Of a stretch of 64,000 nucleotides of DNA, positions 61,861 through 64,000 are shown piece after piece (the first letter of the stretch is position 1; every line of letters begins with the position of its first letter). A program made the position numbers and the translations under genes. The notes below the pieces were generated by a model, which was not told the DNA's origin, ran no database searches, and worked only from the letters and a program-made list of their open reading frames with translations. Origin of the DNA: Solwaraspora sp. WMMD791 (GTDB lineage: Bacteria > Actinomycetota > Actinomycetes > Mycobacteriales > Micromonosporaceae); assembly GCF_029581195.1 (NCBI RefSeq), contig NZ_CP120737.1:6735001-6799000 (forward strand). Reading direction: 5' to 3'.

Positions 61861-63354
61861 TCACACCGGCTGCAGGATGCCGCGCTCGACCAGCCGCGTC
61901 AGGATCGGCAGGGCCGCCTCGGTCAACTCCGCCTCCGGTACGTCGTGTGCGGCCGCCAGCAGAGCGAGCTGCCCACGCATGGCGACCTGACCGTCGCAGC
62001 CGCCGATCAACGCCAGGACCAGCGGGTCGACCTCCTCGGACCAGCGCAGGCCGTCGGTCATCGTGACGATCTGCCGGTCCACCGCCCAGCCGTCGTCGCC
62101 GATGCTGGCCTCCTGCTGCAGGCGCAACCCGGTGGCCGCCCGGTACCGGGCCGCGAGCAGCCCGTCGGAGTCCCGGTCGCGCAGCCAGTCCTGCCGGGCG
62201 AACCACTCGTCGATCCGCTCACCCAGCGGCGGCGTCACCGGCTGGCGCAGCTCCTCGACCCGTACCAGCGGATCGTCGTGTCCGGCCCGGCGCAGCGCGA
62301 CCAGGCCGAAACCGATCGCCTCGACCTTCTGGGCGTCGAACCAGTCGAGCCAGGCCGCAGCCCGGTGCGCGTCGGGCCCCTCGCTGGCGTCGGCGAGCCA
62401 CAGGTTGACGTAGGCCACCGGGTCGGCCACCTCCCGCTGGATCACCCATCCGTCCATACCGGTGCCGGCGATCCAGCCCGCGACCCGCTCGGTCCAGTCC
62501 TCGCCGGCGACGTGCATCCAGTTGGCCAGGTAGAGCATCATGCCGCCGTCGGTGAGCAGCCCGTCGGCCGCCGCCGCCAGCTCGGCGCAGACGCCGTCGC
62601 CGACACGCCCGGAGTCCCGGTAGACGTGGGTGGCGGTGCCCGGCCCGACCACGAACGGCGGGTTGCTCACCACCAGGTCGAACCGTCGGTCGGTGACCGG
62701 AGCGGTCAGATCGCCGTGCAACAGCTCCCACTGCTGACCGTTGAGCGCGGCGGTCGTCGCCGCGAACCGCAGTGCCCGGACGGACAGGTCGGTCGCGGTG
62801 ACCCGGGTAGCGTGCTCGGCCAGGTGCAGCGCCTGCACACCGCAGCCGGTGCCCAGGTCCAGGGCGGCACCGACCGGACGACGGGGGACCGCACCGGCCA
62901 GCGTCGTCGAGGAACCGCCGGCCCCGAGGACATGATCGGCGGCGAGGGGTCGCCCCGCCCGCAGATGCGCAGGTACGTCGGAGATCACCCACCAGGCGTC
63001 GCCGTACGGCTCCAGATCGACGCCCTGCCGCAGCCCCGGGCCGTCCGGGGCCGGCTCCACCAGTCCGGCGGTGAGCGCCTCGGCCAGAGGCAGCGGCGCC
63101 AGCGCGGCGGTGACCGCGTCGACCGGCTCCGTCTGCGCGCAGACGAACAACCGGATCAGAGTGGCGAGCGGGTCACCGTCGGCGGTGACCCGCAGCGCGG
63201 CGCGGTAGTCGTTGCGGGAAACGGCCGCGGTGGCCGAGGGCCCGAGCCGTTGCGCGATTCCGGTCGAGGTGAAGCCGGCCGAGGTCAACGCGGTACGGAG
63301 CTGGTCGATCCCGGTCGCGTCGAGCAGTGCGGGAAAGGCGGTGTCGTCGGTCAC
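61861..63354 (-). CDS. SAM-dependent methyltransferase (HemK/PrmC-like NPPF type)
   Basis: A 497-residue class I methyltransferase. The core has [18 protein letters not shown] (motif I), [14 protein letters not shown] (motif II) and [12 protein letters not shown] (motif IV, NPPF/Y), the set seen in glutamine-N5 and adenine-N6 methyltransferases. About 150 residues precede it and ~200 follow it, the actinomycete DUF7059/DUF7782 arrangement, probably for substrate binding. GTG 63354; the open frame to 63513 is not needed. Substrate unknown. Confidence 0.88.
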   Translation of the reverse strand: MTDDTAFPALLDATGIDQLRTALTSAGFTSTGIAQRLGPSATAAVSRNDYRAALRVTADGDPLATLIRLFVCAQTEPVDAVTAALAPLPLAEALTAGLVEPAPDGPGLRQGVDLEPYGDAWWVISDVPAHLRAGRPLAADHVLGAGGSSTTLAGAVPRRPVGAALDLGTGCGVQALHLAEHATRVTATDLSVRALRFAATTAALNGQQWELLHGDLTAPVTDRRFDLVVSNPPFVVGPGTATHVYRDSGRVGDGVCAELAAAADGLLTDGGMMLYLANWMHVAGEDWTERVAGWIAGTGMDGWVIQREVADPVAYVNLWLADASEGPDAHRAAAWLDWFDAQKVEAIGFGLVALRRAGHDDPLVRVEELRQPVTPPLGERIDEWFARQDWLRDRDSDGLLAARYRAATGLRLQQEASIGDDGWAVDRQIVTMTDGLRWSEEVDPLVLALIGGCDGQVAMRGQLALLAAAHDVPEAELTEAALPILTRLVERGILQPV

Positions 63355-63485
63355 CCTGTCATCCTGCCCGGTCGCGCCGACGCGGTCCCGGAGGACCCGC
63401 GACCTTCGTACGGCGGGGGCATGGCCGACGGCGTGGCGCCGGTCGGTCCGGCGGTACCGCTGGCCGGTCCGGCAAGATAAGGCCC

Positions 63486-64000
63486 ATGACACTGTCGTTG
63501 CCGATCGAGGCACAAGCCAACGAGCTGCTGGAACGCAGCCCGCTGGCGCTGCTCGTCGGGATGGTCCTGGATCAGCAGGTGCCGCTGGAGCGGGCGTTCT
63601 CCGCCCCGTACGACCTGACCCGCCGGCTGGGACACGAGCCGGACGCCCGCGAGTTGGCCGAGTTCGACCCTGCGGAGCTGGTGGCGGTCTTCGCCCAGCG
63701 CCCGGCCTTGCACCGGTTCCCGAAGGCGATGGCGGCCCGGGTCCAGCAGGTGTGCCGGGTGGTGGTGGAGCGCTACGGCGGCGACCCCGCCCGGATCTGG
63801 ACCGAGGCGCCGGACGGGGCGACCGCGTTGGCCCGGATCGGTGACCTGCCCGGATTCGGCCGGCAGAAGGCGCAGATCTTCCTCGCGCTGCTCGGCAAGC
63901 GGTTCGGGGTGACCCCGAGCGGTTGGCGCGAGGCCGCCGGCCAGTACGGTGCCGCCGGGGTGTACGTCTCGGTGGCCGACATCGTCGACGAGGACTCGTT
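63486..64000 (+). CDS. HhH-GPD base-excision repair protein, 3' end outside window
   Basis: The first 171 residues of a DNA-glycosylase-like protein. LPIEAQANELLERSPLALLVGMVLDQQVPLERAFSAP (in part) is the typical entry with the LDQQV helix, and IGDLPGFGRQKAQIFLALLGKRFG the helix-hairpin-helix (LPGFGRQKA). It belongs to the actinomycete HhH-GPD-type base excision family; the damage recognised is not known. The GPD catalytic Asp may be in DIVDEDS at the edge. ATG 63486 is about 130 bases from the divergent methyltransferase. Confidence 0.9.
   Translation, partial: MTLSLPIEAQANELLERSPLALLVGMVLDQQVPLERAFSAPYDLTRRLGHEPDARELAEFDPAELVAVFAQRPALHRFPKAMAARVQQVCRVVVERYGGDPARIWTEAPDGATALARIGDLPGFGRQKAQIFLALLGKRFGVTPSGWREAAGQYGAAGVYVSVADIVDEDS

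Overview
The window is a contiguous piece of a high-G+C actinomycete chromosome. G+C-rich third codon positions, GTG/TTG starts, tight TGATG/ATGA gene overlaps, an adenosylcobalamin-dependent ribonucleotide reductase, a DtxR/IdeR iron regulator, a HelR-type RNA polymerase helicase with a rifamycin-associated element, and DUF2332, DUF5522 and GPP34 genes all fit a member of the Micromonosporaceae (Micromonospora or a close relative). The genus is inferred from gene content, not from a marker. No tRNA, rRNA, CRISPR array or insertion sequence was found.

Layout. 1-1.9 kb: 3' part of nrdJ. 2-12.8 kb: a surface-polysaccharide locus with three GT4 glycosyltransferases, a Wzy/O-antigen-ligase-like protein, a flippase-like protein and an exported beta-helix protein in one overlapping run, then an LCP-family ligase (opposite strand) and a polyprenyl-phosphate glycosylphosphotransferase. 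12.8-20.1 kb: DUF2332 and acetyltransferase genes, two paralogous AraC regulators, and an operon of three alpha/beta hydrolases plus a metallo-beta-lactamase-fold hydrolase. 20.1-26.1 kb: a block bounded by a 17-bp direct repeat. It holds an ECF sigma-factor remnant, a TauD-type Fe(II)/2-oxoglutarate dioxygenase, a 42-residue peptide gene with its own promoter, and a divergent NitT/TauT-type ABC transporter behind a long structured leader. 26-31 kb: FtsX-type ABC exporter with divergent two-component system. 31-35.8 kb: a lower-G+C AraC gene, a TPR regulator, a GNAT enzyme and a zinc-ribbon/GPP34 operon. 35.8-40.9 kb: secreted plant-polymer enzymes (GH11 xylanase, GH27 alpha-galactosidase, esterase) with lectin or cellulose-binding modules. 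41-46.9 kb: a DUF2089/SHOCT-like stress-type operon, an AlkD-like repair protein, two NAD(P)-dependent enzymes with a divergent TetR, and a hydrolase with its HTH regulator. 47-52.3 kb: a penicillin-binding protein that has lost its transpeptidase residues, helR with a perfect rifamycin-associated element, and a toxin-antitoxin pair. 52.3-64 kb: a TRM11-like methyltransferase, DUF5522, a lipoprotein, IdeR, a rhodanese, an AcuC-type deacetylase next to a GNAT/acyl-CoA synthetase fusion, a group 2 sigma factor, DTD, a methyltransferase and the start of an HhH-GPD repair gene.

The most unusual parts are the peptide/dioxygenase/ABC block (20.1-26.1 kb), the dead-transpeptidase PBP, the deacetylase/acetyltransferase pair, and two low-G+C patches in nrdJ, one of them at a known intein insertion motif. 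Confident functions rest on motifs visible in the translations. Promoters, operators and terminators were found by eye and are predictions.
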